NCBI GenBank assembly: GCA_026168605.1
Contig: JAPFDX010000012.1
Coordinates: forward strand, 124,001 to 188,000
Source of the DNA: Roseburia sp.
GTDB lineage: Bacteria; Bacillota; Clostridia; Lachnospirales; Lachnospiraceae
Reading direction: 5' to 3'
DNA length: 64,000 bases
The position numbers were made by a program, and so were the translations under genes. Under the pieces are notes generated by a model, which saw nothing but the letters and a program-made list of their open reading frames with translations, was not told the origin of the DNA and made no database searches. This document shows, in pieces, positions 7,938 through 16,689 of the stretch. Within the stretch, counting starts at the first letter, position 1. Each line of letters opens with the position of its first letter.

Positions 7938-10022
7938 ATGGCAAACAAACATGGAAGTCTGTCGATCGACAGCGATAACCTTTTTCCTATTATCAAAAAA
8001 TGGCTCTACTCTGACCACGATATTTTCTACCGCGAGCTGATCAGCAACGGCTGCGACGCGATCACCAAGTTAAAAAAGCTGGATATGATGGGCGAATATA
8101 CCCTGCCAAATGATTTCAAGGCAAAGATCCAGATCATCGTGAATCCAGAGGAAAAGACGTTAAAATTTATCGACAACGGTCTCGGCATGACTGCCGATGA
8201 GGTGGAGGAATACATCTGCCAGATCGCCTTCTCCGGCGCGACCGATTTCATCCAGAAATACAAGGACAAATCCACCGACGACCAGATCATCGGTCATTTC
8301 GGACTCGGCTTTTACTCTGCTTTTATGGTTGCGGACGAGGTCGAGATCGACACTCTCTCCTATCGGGAAGGCGCTGCTCCGGTACACTGGACCTGCGACG
8401 GCGGCACGGACTATGAACTCAGTGACGGCACGAAAGACACCGTCGGCACGGAGATCACGCTCCACTTAAATGAGGACTGCCTCGAATTTGCAAACGAATA
8501 CCGCGCAAGGGAGATCATCGAGAAATACTGCTCTTTCATGCCGACCGAGATCTACCTCTCCAAGGCAAACGCCGAACCGCAGTATGAGACGATCGACGCT
8601 GCCGACAAGCGCGACACCGACACCGTCGTGGAGGAGATCCACGAAGAAGCAAAGATGGAGGAAAAAGAGAACGAAAACGGCGAGAAAGAGATGGTCGAGG
8701 TTTCTCCTGCAAAGGAAAAACTCAAGATCGTAAAGCGCCCCGTTCCGTTGAACGATACGAACCCGCTTTGGTTAAAGAACCCGAACGACTGCACCGACGA
8801 GGAATACAAGGCATTTTACCGCAAGGTATTTTTAGATTACAAGGAACCGTTATTCTGGATCCATCTGAATATGGACTATCCGTTTAACTTAAAGGGTATC
8901 CTCTATTTCCCGAAGATCAATACCGAGTATGATTCGATCGAGGGCACGATCAAGCTCTATAACAATCAGGTATTTATCGCAGACAATATCAAGGAGGTCA
9001 TCCCGGAATTTCTGATGCTCTTAAAGGGTGTCATCGACTGCCCGGATCTGCCGTTAAACGTTTCCCGTTCCGCACTGCAGAACGACGGCTTTGTCAAAAA
9101 GATTGAGGAATACATCACGAAAAAGGTTGCAGACAAACTCACCGGTATGTGCAAGACCGACAAGGAGAACTACGAGAAATACTGGGATGACATCAGCCCG
9201 TTCATCAAATTCGGCTGCTTAAAGGACACCAAATTCTGCGACAAGATGAATGACTATATCCTGTTCAAGAATCTGGACGACAAGTACCTCACCCTGCCGG
9301 AGCTTCTCGTGAAGGAAGAGGAAAAAGAGACAGAGCAGACAGACGCGGAGGACACTTCTGCTGAAACCACTGCGGAAAACGATACCGCTGACGACGCGGA
9401 GGAAAAAGACGACCGCAAGGTGATCTACTACGTCACCGACAAGGTACAGCAGGGACAGTACATCAAACTGTTCCAGGAGCAGAACATGGATGCGGTCATT
9501 TTGGACCACAACATCGACACATCCTTTATCTCCCAGCTCGAGCAACGCAACGAGCACTACAAATTTATGCGCATTGACGCTGACCTGACCGAATCCTTAA
9601 AGGATGAGACCTCCGAGGAGGAATTAAAGTCAGAGACCGAGACGCTGACCGAGGTGTTTAAAAACGCCCTGCACAACGACAAGCTGACTGTCAAGGTGGA
9701 GAAATTAAAGAACGAGAACATTTCCTCCATCATCACTCTCTCCGAGGAGGGCAGACGTATGCAGGATATGATGAAAATGTACGCGATGGGCGGTATGGGC
9801 GGCATGGACCCGAATATGTTTGCCGCAGACCAGACTCTCACCTTAAATGCGAACCATGCGCTTGTAAAGTACATTTTCGAGCACAAGGACTCCGAGCACG
9901 TACCGATGTTCTGCGAGCAGCTCTACGATCTGGCAGTGCTCGCCAACCAGCCGCTGTCGGTTGAGGGGATGAGCCGCTTTGTCGAGCGCAGCAATCAGAT
10001 CATGATGCTTTTAGCGAAATAG
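7938..10022 (+). CDS. htpG: Molecular chaperone HtpG (Hsp90)
   Basis: A 694-residue cytoplasmic ATP-dependent chaperone of the Hsp90 family. The N-terminal GHKL ATPase shows ELISNGCDAITKL (the usual DA is intact), DNGLGM and GHFGLGFYSAFMVA. The middle domain carries FPKINTEYDSIEGTIKLYNN and the conserved LNVSRSALQND. Two unusual features are a strongly acidic Glu/Asp/Thr insert at about residues 452-490 and a Met/Gly-rich stretch (MGGMGGMDPNM) near residue 617. The start is ATG 7938 with AAAGGAG upstream; a GTG nine bases earlier lies inside the ribosome site. It is controlled by the adjacent CIRCE and ended by a strong hairpin terminator. Identification secure. Confidence 0.97.
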   Translation: MANKHGSLSIDSDNLFPIIKKWLYSDHDIFYRELISNGCDAITKLKKLDMMGEYTLPNDFKAKIQIIVNPEEKTLKFIDNGLGMTADEVEEYICQIAFSGATDFIQKYKDKSTDDQIIGHFGLGFYSAFMVADEVEIDTLSYREGAAPVHWTCDGGTDYELSDGTKDTVGTEITLHLNEDCLEFANEYRAREIIEKYCSFMPTEIYLSKANAEPQYETIDAADKRDTDTVVEEIHEEAKMEEKENENGEKEMVEVSPAKEKLKIVKRPVPLNDTNPLWLKNPNDCTDEEYKAFYRKVFLDYKEPLFWIHLNMDYPFNLKGILYFPKINTEYDSIEGTIKLYNNQVFIADNIKEVIPEFLMLLKGVIDCPDLPLNVSRSALQNDGFVKKIEEYITKKVADKLTGMCKTDKENYEKYWDDISPFIKFGCLKDTKFCDKMNDYILFKNLDDKYLTLPELLVKEEEKETEQTDAEDTSAETTAENDTADDAEEKDDRKVIYYVTDKVQQGQYIKLFQEQNMDAVILDHNIDTSFISQLEQRNEHYKFMRIDADLTESLKDETSEEELKSETETLTEVFKNALHNDKLTVKVEKLKNENISSIITLSEEGRRMQDMMKMYAMGGMGGMDPNMFAADQTLTLNANHALVKYIFEHKDSEHVPMFCEQLYDLAVLANQPLSVEGMSRFVERSNQIMMLLAK

Positions 10023-10056
10023 TGCAAAGCGACACTGCTTATTAGATATGACAAAA

Positions 10057-10110
10057 AACCGGTAACCGCACTTTGGGAAATCTCCCCTCTGCGTGTTACC
10101 GGTTCTTTTT
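10057..10110 (+). terminator. htpG intrinsic terminator
   Basis: Arms AACCGGTAAC (10057-10066) and GTTACCGGTT (10095-10104) are perfect and are extended inward by CGCA/TGCG and GGGA/TCCC. A CTTTTT tract follows. Preceding A residues give partial function on the other strand for the converging MerR gene. Confidence 0.9.
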
Positions 10111-10145
10111 ATGCTCTGTGAGACGTTCTGTCCGCCGATGTACAC

Positions 10146-10871
10146 TTACTCCTTCGCGCAGTAAATCTCAATCGCCTGTTTCAAAAATGCCGCTGTACCC
10201 TCACCCCCGGCTTTGTCAATGTTTTGCCGAAAGCGCTTATCCTCGGCATACATCTGCCCCAGTCCGCTAAAAATTTCTTTGGTGCAGGTATAGTAATGGT
10301 CTGTGATAAACTTCTGCAAAGCGCCGATTTTTTCCTGCACGGTCTCATCGGCAGGCGACAGATGTTTCAGCGTTCCAATCTCCCAAAACAGCCGCATCAT
10401 CTGCTCTGCCGCCTCACCAAAATCCTGTCCGCCCTGCCGCCTCTGCTCACATTCCTGATACGCCTCCGTATCACCCCATCTTTCTCTGACTTCCTCCATA
10501 TACTGTTCTATCTCGTCTTTGTCGAAAACCTGAAAATCCATTTTGTGTACTCCTTTTTTCTGAATTTCACGGGCAAAAGCAATCAGTTCCCCGATATGCC
10601 TATGCTGCAATTCCAGCAGTTTTATCTGCTGGGCAAGCGCTTCCGACTCATCAAAACCCGGACTGTCTAGAATCGTCCTGATTTCTTTTAGAGGAAACTG
10701 TAGCTCACGAAACAGCAAAATACTTTGCAAACGGGCAAGCGCTGCATCGTCATACAGCCGGTAACCTGCCCCGGTCACCTCTGTCGGTTTCAAAAGACCA
10801 ATCGCATCATAATGGTGCAGTGTGCGCACACTGACTCCTGTTAGCTTCGCAACTTCATTTACTGTCCGCAT
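10146..10871 (-). CDS. MerR-family regulator with TipAS-like ligand domain
   Basis: A 241-residue transcription activator. Residues 1-70 form the MerR winged helix-turn-helix (TVNEVAKLTGVSVRTLHHYDAIGLLKP ... GYRLY). A dimerisation helix follows, and residues about 120-241 resemble the TipAS drug-binding domain (EEVRERWGDTEAYQE near the start, YAEDKRF near the end). TipA-type and Mta-type regulators bind diverse drugs and switch on exporters. ATG 10871 has GGGAGG upstream. It is divergent from a heterodimeric ABC exporter, its likely target. The promoter of this gene has the abnormal 19-bp spacer that MerR proteins act on, implying autoregulation. Family sure; ligand unknown. Confidence 0.93.
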   Translation of the reverse strand: MRTVNEVAKLTGVSVRTLHHYDAIGLLKPTEVTGAGYRLYDDAALARLQSILLFRELQFPLKEIRTILDSPGFDESEALAQQIKLLELQHRHIGELIAFAREIQKKGVHKMDFQVFDKDEIEQYMEEVRERWGDTEAYQECEQRRQGGQDFGEAAEQMMRLFWEIGTLKHLSPADETVQEKIGALQKFITDHYYTCTKEIFSGLGQMYAEDKRFRQNIDKAGGEGTAAFLKQAIEIYCAKE

Positions 10872-10895
10872 CGTTTCTCCCTCCCGTGTAACGTC

Positions 10896-10926
10896 ATTAT
10901 AAACCCTGACGCAACGTTAGAGTCAA
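10896..10926 (-). promoter_or_regulatory. MerR-type promoter with 19-bp spacer
   Basis: On the minus strand TTGACT (10921-10926) and a perfect TATAAT (10896-10901) are separated by 19 bp. The spacer holds a dyad around a central AACGTT flanked by GAC and GTC. An overlong spacer with a dyad is the signature of promoters that MerR proteins untwist to activate. It drives the MerR gene; no equally clear promoter of this kind was found for the ABC genes. Confidence 0.8.
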
Positions 10927-11044
10927 GGGATTTTAAAGACTTTTCTAAAAGAGTGTACTCATAAAACCTTCCCACGCTTGCACATCCCATGCGATTATAC
11001 TAAAATACATTGTATTGGAATATATGACAAAATGAGGAGTTGCC

Positions 11045-12844
11045 ATGAAAACGTTTTCTTTTATTTTCCGGTATATCAAAAAGCACAGGATCAAATACAT
11101 CGCAGGGATCCTCACGCTGTTTGTCGTGGATTTTGCAAACCTTTTTATCCCGAAACTGACGGGCACGATCACGGACGGTCTGACTGCGCGCACGCTAGGC
11201 TGGAACGGCGTAAAGCAGAGTCTGCTCGCCATTTTGCTGCTCGGGGCAACGCTCGCCCTCGGCAGATTTCTCTGGCGCTATTTTCTCTTTGGCGCCTCCC
11301 GCTCCATCGAGCGGGAGCTGCGCAACGATATGTTCGCACATCTGGAGGAGATGGACGTCGAATACTATAACGGGCACGGAACGGGCGATCTGATGACGCG
11401 CTTTACCAGCGATCTAAACGCTGTGCGTATGTCGATTGGTCCTGCCGTGATCTGCGTGTTTGACGCGACGGTCATGACCGTCATGGTCGTCTGCCAGATG
11501 ATGTACTACGTCGACATCCGTCTGACACTGCTCGCCATCATCCCGATGCTTCTGATCTGCTTTGGCGAGATTTATTACGGAAAAATCATCCACAAGCGGT
11601 TTCTCGAGCGGCAGGAGGCGGTCTCCGATCTGACCGACTTCGTGCAGGAGAGTTTTTCCGGCGTGCGCGTCATCAAGGCATTTGTCCGCGAGCACGCCGA
11701 GCGCCTCGCGTTTGCAAGGGCGAACGCAAAGACAATGGACAAAAATCTGCGCGTCGTGCGCCTTCAGGCGATCGTCATGCCGCTTCTGGACGTGATCATC
11801 GGGTTGTCGAGCCTGATCACCCTGATCTATGGCGGTTATCTGGCTTTGACCGGCGACATTACGCTCGGGCGTTTCGTCGCCTTCAACCAGTATATCAGTA
11901 TGCTCGTCTGGCCCATGCTCGCCTGCGGGGACGCCATCAATATGTTTTCGCAGGGCGCAGCGTCGCTGCGGAGGATCCGGGCAGTCTTTGACGCGCAGTC
12001 GGAAGTTCGCGACCGCTTGGTTTCCACAGACACGGAGGATGACCTGACCGGGCACATCACTTTCTCACACCTCACCTTCACACACCGCGGTCACACCGAG
12101 CCCACGCTAAAAGACATCAGTCTCGACGTCCCGGCGGGAACGACGCTTGCGGTCGTGGGGCGCACCGGAAACGGCAAGTCAACGCTCGTCAATCTCCTGC
12201 TGCACCTTTACAATACCGGACCGGGCATGATCCTGCTCGACGGGCGGGACATCAATTCCATTCCGCTTAGGACGCTGCGGGAAAACATTGCCTATGTGCC
12301 ACAGGACAATTTTCTGTTTTCCGACACGTTGAAGTCCAACATCGCCTTCGGCGTGGAGGGGGAGGATATGGACGCCATCGTGCAGGCGACAACGGACGCC
12401 TGCATCCACGAGAGTATCGTCTCCTTCCCGGACGGCTATGAGACCGTTGTGGGCGAGCGCGGCGTCACACTCTCCGGCGGTCAGAAACAGCGCAGCTCCA
12501 TCGCGAGAGCCCTGCTCAAAAACGCGCCGGTTCTGATTTTGGACGACGCGCTCTCCGCTGTGGACACCGACACTGAGGAACAGATCCTTAACAACCTGAA
12601 AAAGAACCGTGCGGGAAAGACCACGATCCTGATCGCCCACCGCATTTCCACGATACAGAATGCCGACATCATCATGGTGCTTGAGGACGGCGCTGCGAAG
12701 GAGATCGGCACGCACGCCGAGCTGATGAAGCTTGACGGCATTTACCGCAATATGTTTGAAAAGCAACAGTTGGAAGCCGCCGGACAGTCGAATACCGACG
12801 GCATTTCCGACGACGGAACTCTCCCGGGAGGTACACGCACATGA
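11045..12844 (+). CDS. ABC multidrug exporter, half-transporter with degenerate ATP site (BmrC-like)
   Basis: A 599-residue half-transporter: six membrane helices in residues 1-320, then an ATPase domain with Walker A GRTGNGKST (about 372-380), signature LSGGQKQR (about 475) and Walker B ILDDALSAVD (about 500). The residue after the Walker B Asp is Asp, not the catalytic Glu, so this half supplies the degenerate ATP site. The next gene supplies the Glu and a non-canonical LSAGQ signature. This pattern and gene order match the BmrC/BmrD (YheI/YheH) heterodimer of Bacillus. ATG 11045 follows GAGGAG. It overlaps the next gene by ATGA, implying translational coupling. It is divergent from the MerR/TipAS gene. 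Substrate unknown. Confidence 0.93.
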   Translation: MKTFSFIFRYIKKHRIKYIAGILTLFVVDFANLFIPKLTGTITDGLTARTLGWNGVKQSLLAILLLGATLALGRFLWRYFLFGASRSIERELRNDMFAHLEEMDVEYYNGHGTGDLMTRFTSDLNAVRMSIGPAVICVFDATVMTVMVVCQMMYYVDIRLTLLAIIPMLLICFGEIYYGKIIHKRFLERQEAVSDLTDFVQESFSGVRVIKAFVREHAERLAFARANAKTMDKNLRVVRLQAIVMPLLDVIIGLSSLITLIYGGYLALTGDITLGRFVAFNQYISMLVWPMLACGDAINMFSQGAASLRRIRAVFDAQSEVRDRLVSTDTEDDLTGHITFSHLTFTHRGHTEPTLKDISLDVPAGTTLAVVGRTGNGKSTLVNLLLHLYNTGPGMILLDGRDINSIPLRTLRENIAYVPQDNFLFSDTLKSNIAFGVEGEDMDAIVQATTDACIHESIVSFPDGYETVVGERGVTLSGGQKQRSSIARALLKNAPVLILDDALSAVDTDTEEQILNNLKKNRAGKTTILIAHRISTIQNADIIMVLEDGAAKEIGTHAELMKLDGIYRNMFEKQQLEAAGQSNTDGISDDGTLPGGTRT

Positions 12845-14838
12845 AACGACTTCTCACATATTTAAAACCGCATAAATGGGTGATGACCGCCGCGACGACT
12901 CTGGTTCTTTTTATCATCGTTGTCGAGCTTTACCGCCCGGTCATCATCGGCGACGCCATCGACAATTACATCAACGGCTACTATCTGCCATACGCAGTGA
13001 CCACGGAGGATGCACCGGGCGCAGTCCCCTACGGCTCTGTGTACCTGACCAAAGACCCTTCCGTCCTGGAAAATGCGTCAGACGGCGATTACTACCAGCT
13101 TCTTTTATACAACGACCGCTACTATATGGCGGAGGAGCTCTCCGCAGAGGAATGTGAGCGTCTTGGCAGCGCGTCCCCGGAGACCATCGCGCGCTATATC
13201 GGCGACGCCCCACCGCTTGGCCGTGTGGAACTTGCGTCTCTCCGGCACTATGATTTTACGGGTATTCTGGCTGCCGCCGCGCTCTACCTGCTGATGCTCC
13301 TGCTCGGCTTCGTCTTAAATGCCGCCGACACCTGGATGCTCCAGAAAATGGGACAGAAAATCATCTACCGGATGCGCGAGGAGGTATTCACCCACATTCA
13401 CAGTCTGTCGCTGGGCTTTTTTAACACCACCCCGGTCGGCAAGCTCGTCACGCGCGTCTCCAACGATACCGAGGCGGTCAACGAGCTGTTTACGACGATC
13501 CTGGTCAAGCTGTTTAAAAACATTGTAAAAATCCTGGGTTATGCCGTGGTGATGATCTCCATCGACACGCGGATGGCAGGGATCTCCTTCCTGCTGCTCC
13601 CGCTGGTTGCCGTGCTGACCTTTTTCTTCCGCTTTCTCTCCAGAAAAGCGTACCAGATCACACGCACGAAGATCACGGAGCTAAACACCTTTTTGTCGGA
13701 GCATATCTCCGGGATGCGCCTGATCCAGATCTTCGCCCGCGAGAAAGAAAAATATGCGCAGTTTGAGAAAAAATCGGGCGAGCTGTTCGCTGCAAACTGG
13801 CGCGAGGTCATGACGTTTGCCATTTTCCGCCCGTCCATCTACTTTGTATCGGTGCTCGCGATGATTCTCGTCATCGGCGTTGGAAGCTCCTCTGTGTTAA
13901 ACGGCACGCTCTCGCTCGGCACGCTGTTTATCTTTATCACCTACATCGGCTCATTTTTTGAGCCGATCCAGGAGCTTGCGGAACAGTTCGGCACGCTGCA
14001 GTCCTCGCTCGCGTCCGCCGAAAAGATTTTTTCCATACTGGACGAACAGCCCGAGATCGTCAATCCGCCGCATCCCGTCGACGTCGCCATCCGCGGGCGC
14101 ATCGAATTTAAGCACGTCTGGTTCGCCTACGAAAAAAATGCCGACGGCTCGTACAATTACATTTTAAAGGACGTCAGCTTTGTGATCGAGCCCGGCGAGC
14201 GCATCGCGTTTGTCGGCGCAACGGGCGCGGGAAAATCATCGATCCTGAATCTGATCGGAAGATATTTTGACATTCAAAAAGGGGAGATTCTGATCGACGG
14301 GGTAAATATCAGAGACATTGACACCCGCGTGCTCCGGCGCGCGATCGGGCAGGTGCAGCAGGACGTCTTTCTCTTCACCGGGGACATCAAGGGCAATATC
14401 ACGCTTGGCAACGAGGCGATTTCCCTGGAGGCTGCAAAGCGCGCCGCCATGATTGTCAATGCGGACGACTTTATCCAAAAACTCCCGGGCGGCTACGACG
14501 AGCCGGTGACCGAGCGCGGAAGCACACTTTCCGCCGGACAGCGCCAGCTTCTCTCCTTTGCGCGGACGCTCGCCTACGATCCCGCCATCCTCGTACTCGA
14601 CGAGGCGACCGCCAATATCGACACCGAGACGGAGGGCATGATCACCGGGGCGCTGGAACATCTGATGCGGGGACGCACGACCATCATGGTCGCACACCGT
14701 CTCTCCACCATCCAGCACGCCGACACGATCATCGTCATGCACCACGGCAGGATCGAGGAATCCGGAACACATCAGGAGCTGCTGGGGCAGAACGGCATCT
14801 ACAAAAAGCTCTACGAACTCCAACTTGCAGACACCTGA
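12841..14838 (+). CDS. ABC multidrug exporter, catalytic half with extracellular insert (BmrD-like)
   Basis: A 665-residue partner of the preceding half-transporter. The first helix (about 14-35) is followed by a soluble insert of about 90 residues (about 45-135), the extracytoplasmic domain typical of BmrD/YheH-type subunits. The remaining helices end near 380. The ATPase has Walker A GATGAGKSS (about 459), signature LSAGQRQ (about 563) and Walker B VLDEATANID (about 585) with the catalytic Glu. Paired with the partner's LSGGQ this makes one consensus and one degenerate ATP site. The start ATG overlaps the upstream stop. A glycerophosphodiesterase gene follows on the same strand. Confidence 0.93.
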   Translation: MKRLLTYLKPHKWVMTAATTLVLFIIVVELYRPVIIGDAIDNYINGYYLPYAVTTEDAPGAVPYGSVYLTKDPSVLENASDGDYYQLLLYNDRYYMAEELSAEECERLGSASPETIARYIGDAPPLGRVELASLRHYDFTGILAAAALYLLMLLLGFVLNAADTWMLQKMGQKIIYRMREEVFTHIHSLSLGFFNTTPVGKLVTRVSNDTEAVNELFTTILVKLFKNIVKILGYAVVMISIDTRMAGISFLLLPLVAVLTFFFRFLSRKAYQITRTKITELNTFLSEHISGMRLIQIFAREKEKYAQFEKKSGELFAANWREVMTFAIFRPSIYFVSVLAMILVIGVGSSSVLNGTLSLGTLFIFITYIGSFFEPIQELAEQFGTLQSSLASAEKIFSILDEQPEIVNPPHPVDVAIRGRIEFKHVWFAYEKNADGSYNYILKDVSFVIEPGERIAFVGATGAGKSSILNLIGRYFDIQKGEILIDGVNIRDIDTRVLRRAIGQVQQDVFLFTGDIKGNITLGNEAISLEAAKRAAMIVNADDFIQKLPGGYDEPVTERGSTLSAGQRQLLSFARTLAYDPAILVLDEATANIDTETEGMITGALEHLMRGRTTIMVAHRLSTIQHADTIIVMHHGRIEESGTHQELLGQNGIYKKLYELQLADT

Positions 14839-14885
14839 AAACTCCTGCATATATATAGAACGTACCGTCAAAGAAAGGGATTTTT

Positions 14886-15728
14886 ATGGAAACTTTATCT
14901 CTCGCACTCATCATCACTGCCGCACTGCTCCTGCTCTACCTTTTCCTGATCGCCCCGCGTATGCGGGGAAAACCGGACCGCACGCCGCTTCTTGGCGTGC
15001 TCTACGCGCACCGGGGTCTGTTTGACAACGACACCGACGCCCCGGAGAACTCCCTCCCCGCCTTCCGCAAAGCCATCGAAGCAGGTTACGGCATCGAGCT
15101 CGACGTGCAGCTCTCGAAGGACGGCGTTCCCGTAGTGTTTCACGACGCGTCCTTAAAGCGGATGTGCGGCGTAAACGGCAAGGTCTGGGAATACAGCTTA
15201 TCCGAGCTAAAGCAGATGAAGCTGGCGCACTCAGACGCCGTGATCCCCACATTCGCCGAGGTTCTTGATGCCGTAAACGGCAAAGTGCCGCTCATCATTG
15301 AATACAAGCTCGACGTTCCGCAGACAGAGGTCTGCCGGCTTGTCAATGAGCAGCTCCTCACCTACCCCGGCGCCTACTGCATCGAGTCTTTTCATCCACT
15401 GGCGCTGCAATGGTATAGGAAGCACCGCCCCGACGTCGTGCGCGGACAGCTTGGCATGGAATACTGGAACGATGAAAAATACCGGACAAATCCTTTCGTC
15501 TGGATCCTCTCCTTTCTTGTGACCAATGTGGCGGCAAGACCGGATTTTATCGCATACCGGCACTCCGATGCCGCAAACATTTCCTTCCGCCTCGCAAAAC
15601 GCATGGGCGCGCTCGCCGTCGCATGGACGATCAAAAACCAGGCGCAGCTTGCGGAAGCAAAAAAGCATTTTGATCTCTTTATTTTTGACAGTTTTATTCC
15701 GGATCAAACGATTTTGCCGAGGTTTTAA
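14886..15728 (+). CDS. Membrane-anchored glycerophosphodiester phosphodiesterase
   Basis: A 280-residue enzyme that hydrolyses glycerophosphodiesters to glycerol 3-phosphate and an alcohol. One N-terminal transmembrane helix (about 4-22) anchors it. The GDPD TIM barrel follows, with the hallmark AHRGLFDN (about 42), PENSLPAF, the metal ligands in ELDVQLSKDGVPVVFHD (about 70-86) and the later SFHPLAL and AVAWTIKN. It begins 47 bp after the exporter, so it may be read from the same transcript, although no functional link is evident. AAGGGATTTTT precedes the ATG. Family certain, substrate not determined. Confidence 0.93.
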   Translation: METLSLALIITAALLLLYLFLIAPRMRGKPDRTPLLGVLYAHRGLFDNDTDAPENSLPAFRKAIEAGYGIELDVQLSKDGVPVVFHDASLKRMCGVNGKVWEYSLSELKQMKLAHSDAVIPTFAEVLDAVNGKVPLIIEYKLDVPQTEVCRLVNEQLLTYPGAYCIESFHPLALQWYRKHRPDVVRGQLGMEYWNDEKYRTNPFVWILSFLVTNVAARPDFIAYRHSDAANISFRLAKRMGALAVAWTIKNQAQLAEAKKHFDLFIFDSFIPDQTILPRF

Positions 15729-15743
15729 ATTAATGACAATGTG

Positions 15744-15772
15744 TTGACAAAAAACGAACTTCTGCATATACT
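15744..15772 (+). promoter_or_regulatory. Promoter of the antitoxin gene
   Basis: Consensus TTGACA (15744-15749), a 17-bp spacer and TATACT (15767-15772), placed 23 bp upstream of the antitoxin ATG. Confidence 0.85.
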
Positions 15773-15795
15773 TTACTTGAATGGAGGTATTCTGT

Positions 15796-16068
15796 ATGGC
15801 AACAACAAATCTAAATATTCGAACAGATAAAGCTATCAAAGACCAGGCAGAGGAAATCTTCAATGAACTTGGTCTGAATATGACAACTGCCGTAAATATG
15901 TTCTTGAGAACCGCGATCCGTGAGCATGGTATTCCTTTTGAGTTGAAATTGGACGTGCCGAATGAAACTACAATAGCTGCCATTGAAGAAGGAAAAAAAC
16001 TTATGGCAGATCCTTCGGCTCCGAGATATTCCAGTATGGAAGTCCTTAGGTCGGCACTTGAAGTATGA
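15796..16068 (+). CDS. RelB/DinJ-family antitoxin, partner of a truncated toxin
   Basis: A 90-residue antitoxin. The N-terminal half is the ribbon-helix-helix DNA-binding domain (NLNIRTDKAIKDQAEEIFNELGLNMTTAVNMFLR), and HGIPFELK is the conserved DinJ/RelB segment that follows it. The C-terminal half would wrap the toxin. ATG 15796 is chosen over the ATG at 15781, which lies inside the ribosome site GGAGG. In intact systems the toxin gene follows closely; here only the toxin's C-terminal half remains, in the same frame directly after the antitoxin stop. The antitoxin is probably an orphan that could still repress its own promoter. Confidence 0.9.
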   Translation: MATTNLNIRTDKAIKDQAEEIFNELGLNMTTAVNMFLRTAIREHGIPFELKLDVPNETTIAAIEEGKKLMADPSAPRYSSMEVLRSALEV

Positions 16069-16224
16069 AATAAATACAGAGACCATGATCTTATAGGCAA
16101 CTATAAAGGCACGCGTGAATGTCACATTGAATCTGACTGGCTACTCATTTATGAGATACAGAACAATGTATTGGTTTTGATGCTCTATCGACTCGGTACA
16201 CATTCGGAATTATTCAAAAAATAG
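16069..16224 (+). pseudogene. YafQ-family mRNA interferase toxin, N-terminal part deleted
   Basis: The 51 codons directly after the antitoxin stop, in the same frame, translate as a YafQ C-terminal half: NKYRDHDLIGNYKG, then RECHIESDWLLIYE, then LYRLGTHSELF and stop. From knowledge of Escherichia coli YafQ, the active-site His, Asp, Trp, Arg and Phe residues map to this half and all appear kept. The first 40 or so residues and the start codon are absent, so no toxin is expected. A deletion joining the end of the antitoxin to the middle of the toxin is the simplest explanation. A suitable read-through product cannot be excluded. Confidence 0.85.
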
Positions 16225-16260
16225 CTTTTCAAATCCACTGCAGTGTGATTCCCCAGAGAG

Positions 16261-16309
16261 TCTTGCTTTATAGGAGACAAAATTTCCTATAAAGCAAGAA
16301 AATTTTTTC
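16261..16309 (+). terminator. Terminator of the truncated toxin-antitoxin locus
   Basis: Perfect 15-bp arms TCTTGCTTTATAGGA (16261-16275) and its complement (16285-16299) with a 9-base loop, followed by AAAATTTTTT. It marks the end of the original antitoxin-toxin transcript. Confidence 0.88.
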
Positions 16310-16408
16310 CAAAAATCCCAAAATCAAATAGAAAACAGCATGGTTATTTGCCAAAATGAAGACGCTGAATCGAGCGGTAAATCAGAATTGATAGGAGGAA
16401 ACCTAACT

Positions 16409-16654
16409 ATGGACAACATTGAAAAATGGATAGATGATATATTTGAGGATACTATTCCAGACGAGGTATTTGATACAAGAGATGATTTGCAGTCATGGGT
16501 GAAGAAGGCAACATGGGAAGAAATTTTGGAAGAGGTAATCACTAAAATTAAAAAATATATTGAAACCGGAAAGTATGCCGAACAGATGAAATCTTATGAA
16601 GGCATTGGTGTTGGCTTCGTTGATGGAGATATTACAATTGTTTACCAAAAATAA
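16409..16654 (+). CDS. Small hypothetical protein, acidic
   Basis: An 81-residue, AT-rich, acidic soluble protein (starts MDNIEKWIDDIFED) that I do not recognise. ATG 16409 is chosen because AGGAGG lies about 10 bases upstream; the frame is open further but lacks a ribosome site. It has no signal peptide or membrane segment. It sits in an accessory island of small AT-rich genes after a toxin-antitoxin remnant, and its stop codon runs directly into the first copy of a degenerate repeat that follows several genes here. Size, acidity and setting suggest an immunity-type gene, but no family match supports that. Confidence 0.65.
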   Translation: MDNIEKWIDDIFEDTIPDEVFDTRDDLQSWVKKATWEEILEEVITKIKKYIETGKYAEQMKSYEGIGVGFVDGDITIVYQK

Positions 16655-16689
16655 TTCCGGTTTTCCGGTGAGTTGCCACATCACTACAA
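16651..16689 (+). repeat. Degenerate inter-gene repeat, copy 1
   Basis: The stretch ATAATTCCGGTTTTCCGGTG and the following AGTTGCCACATCA begin at the stop codon of the 81-residue gene. Related copies stand at 17471, 17641 and 18101, each at or just after the stop of a small gene. Confidence 0.5.

Noticed and set aside
11045-12844. A defective ABC subunit because Walker B has Asp instead of Glu
   Set aside because: This is the normal degenerate site of heterodimeric exporters; the partner gene supplies the complementary catalytic site.
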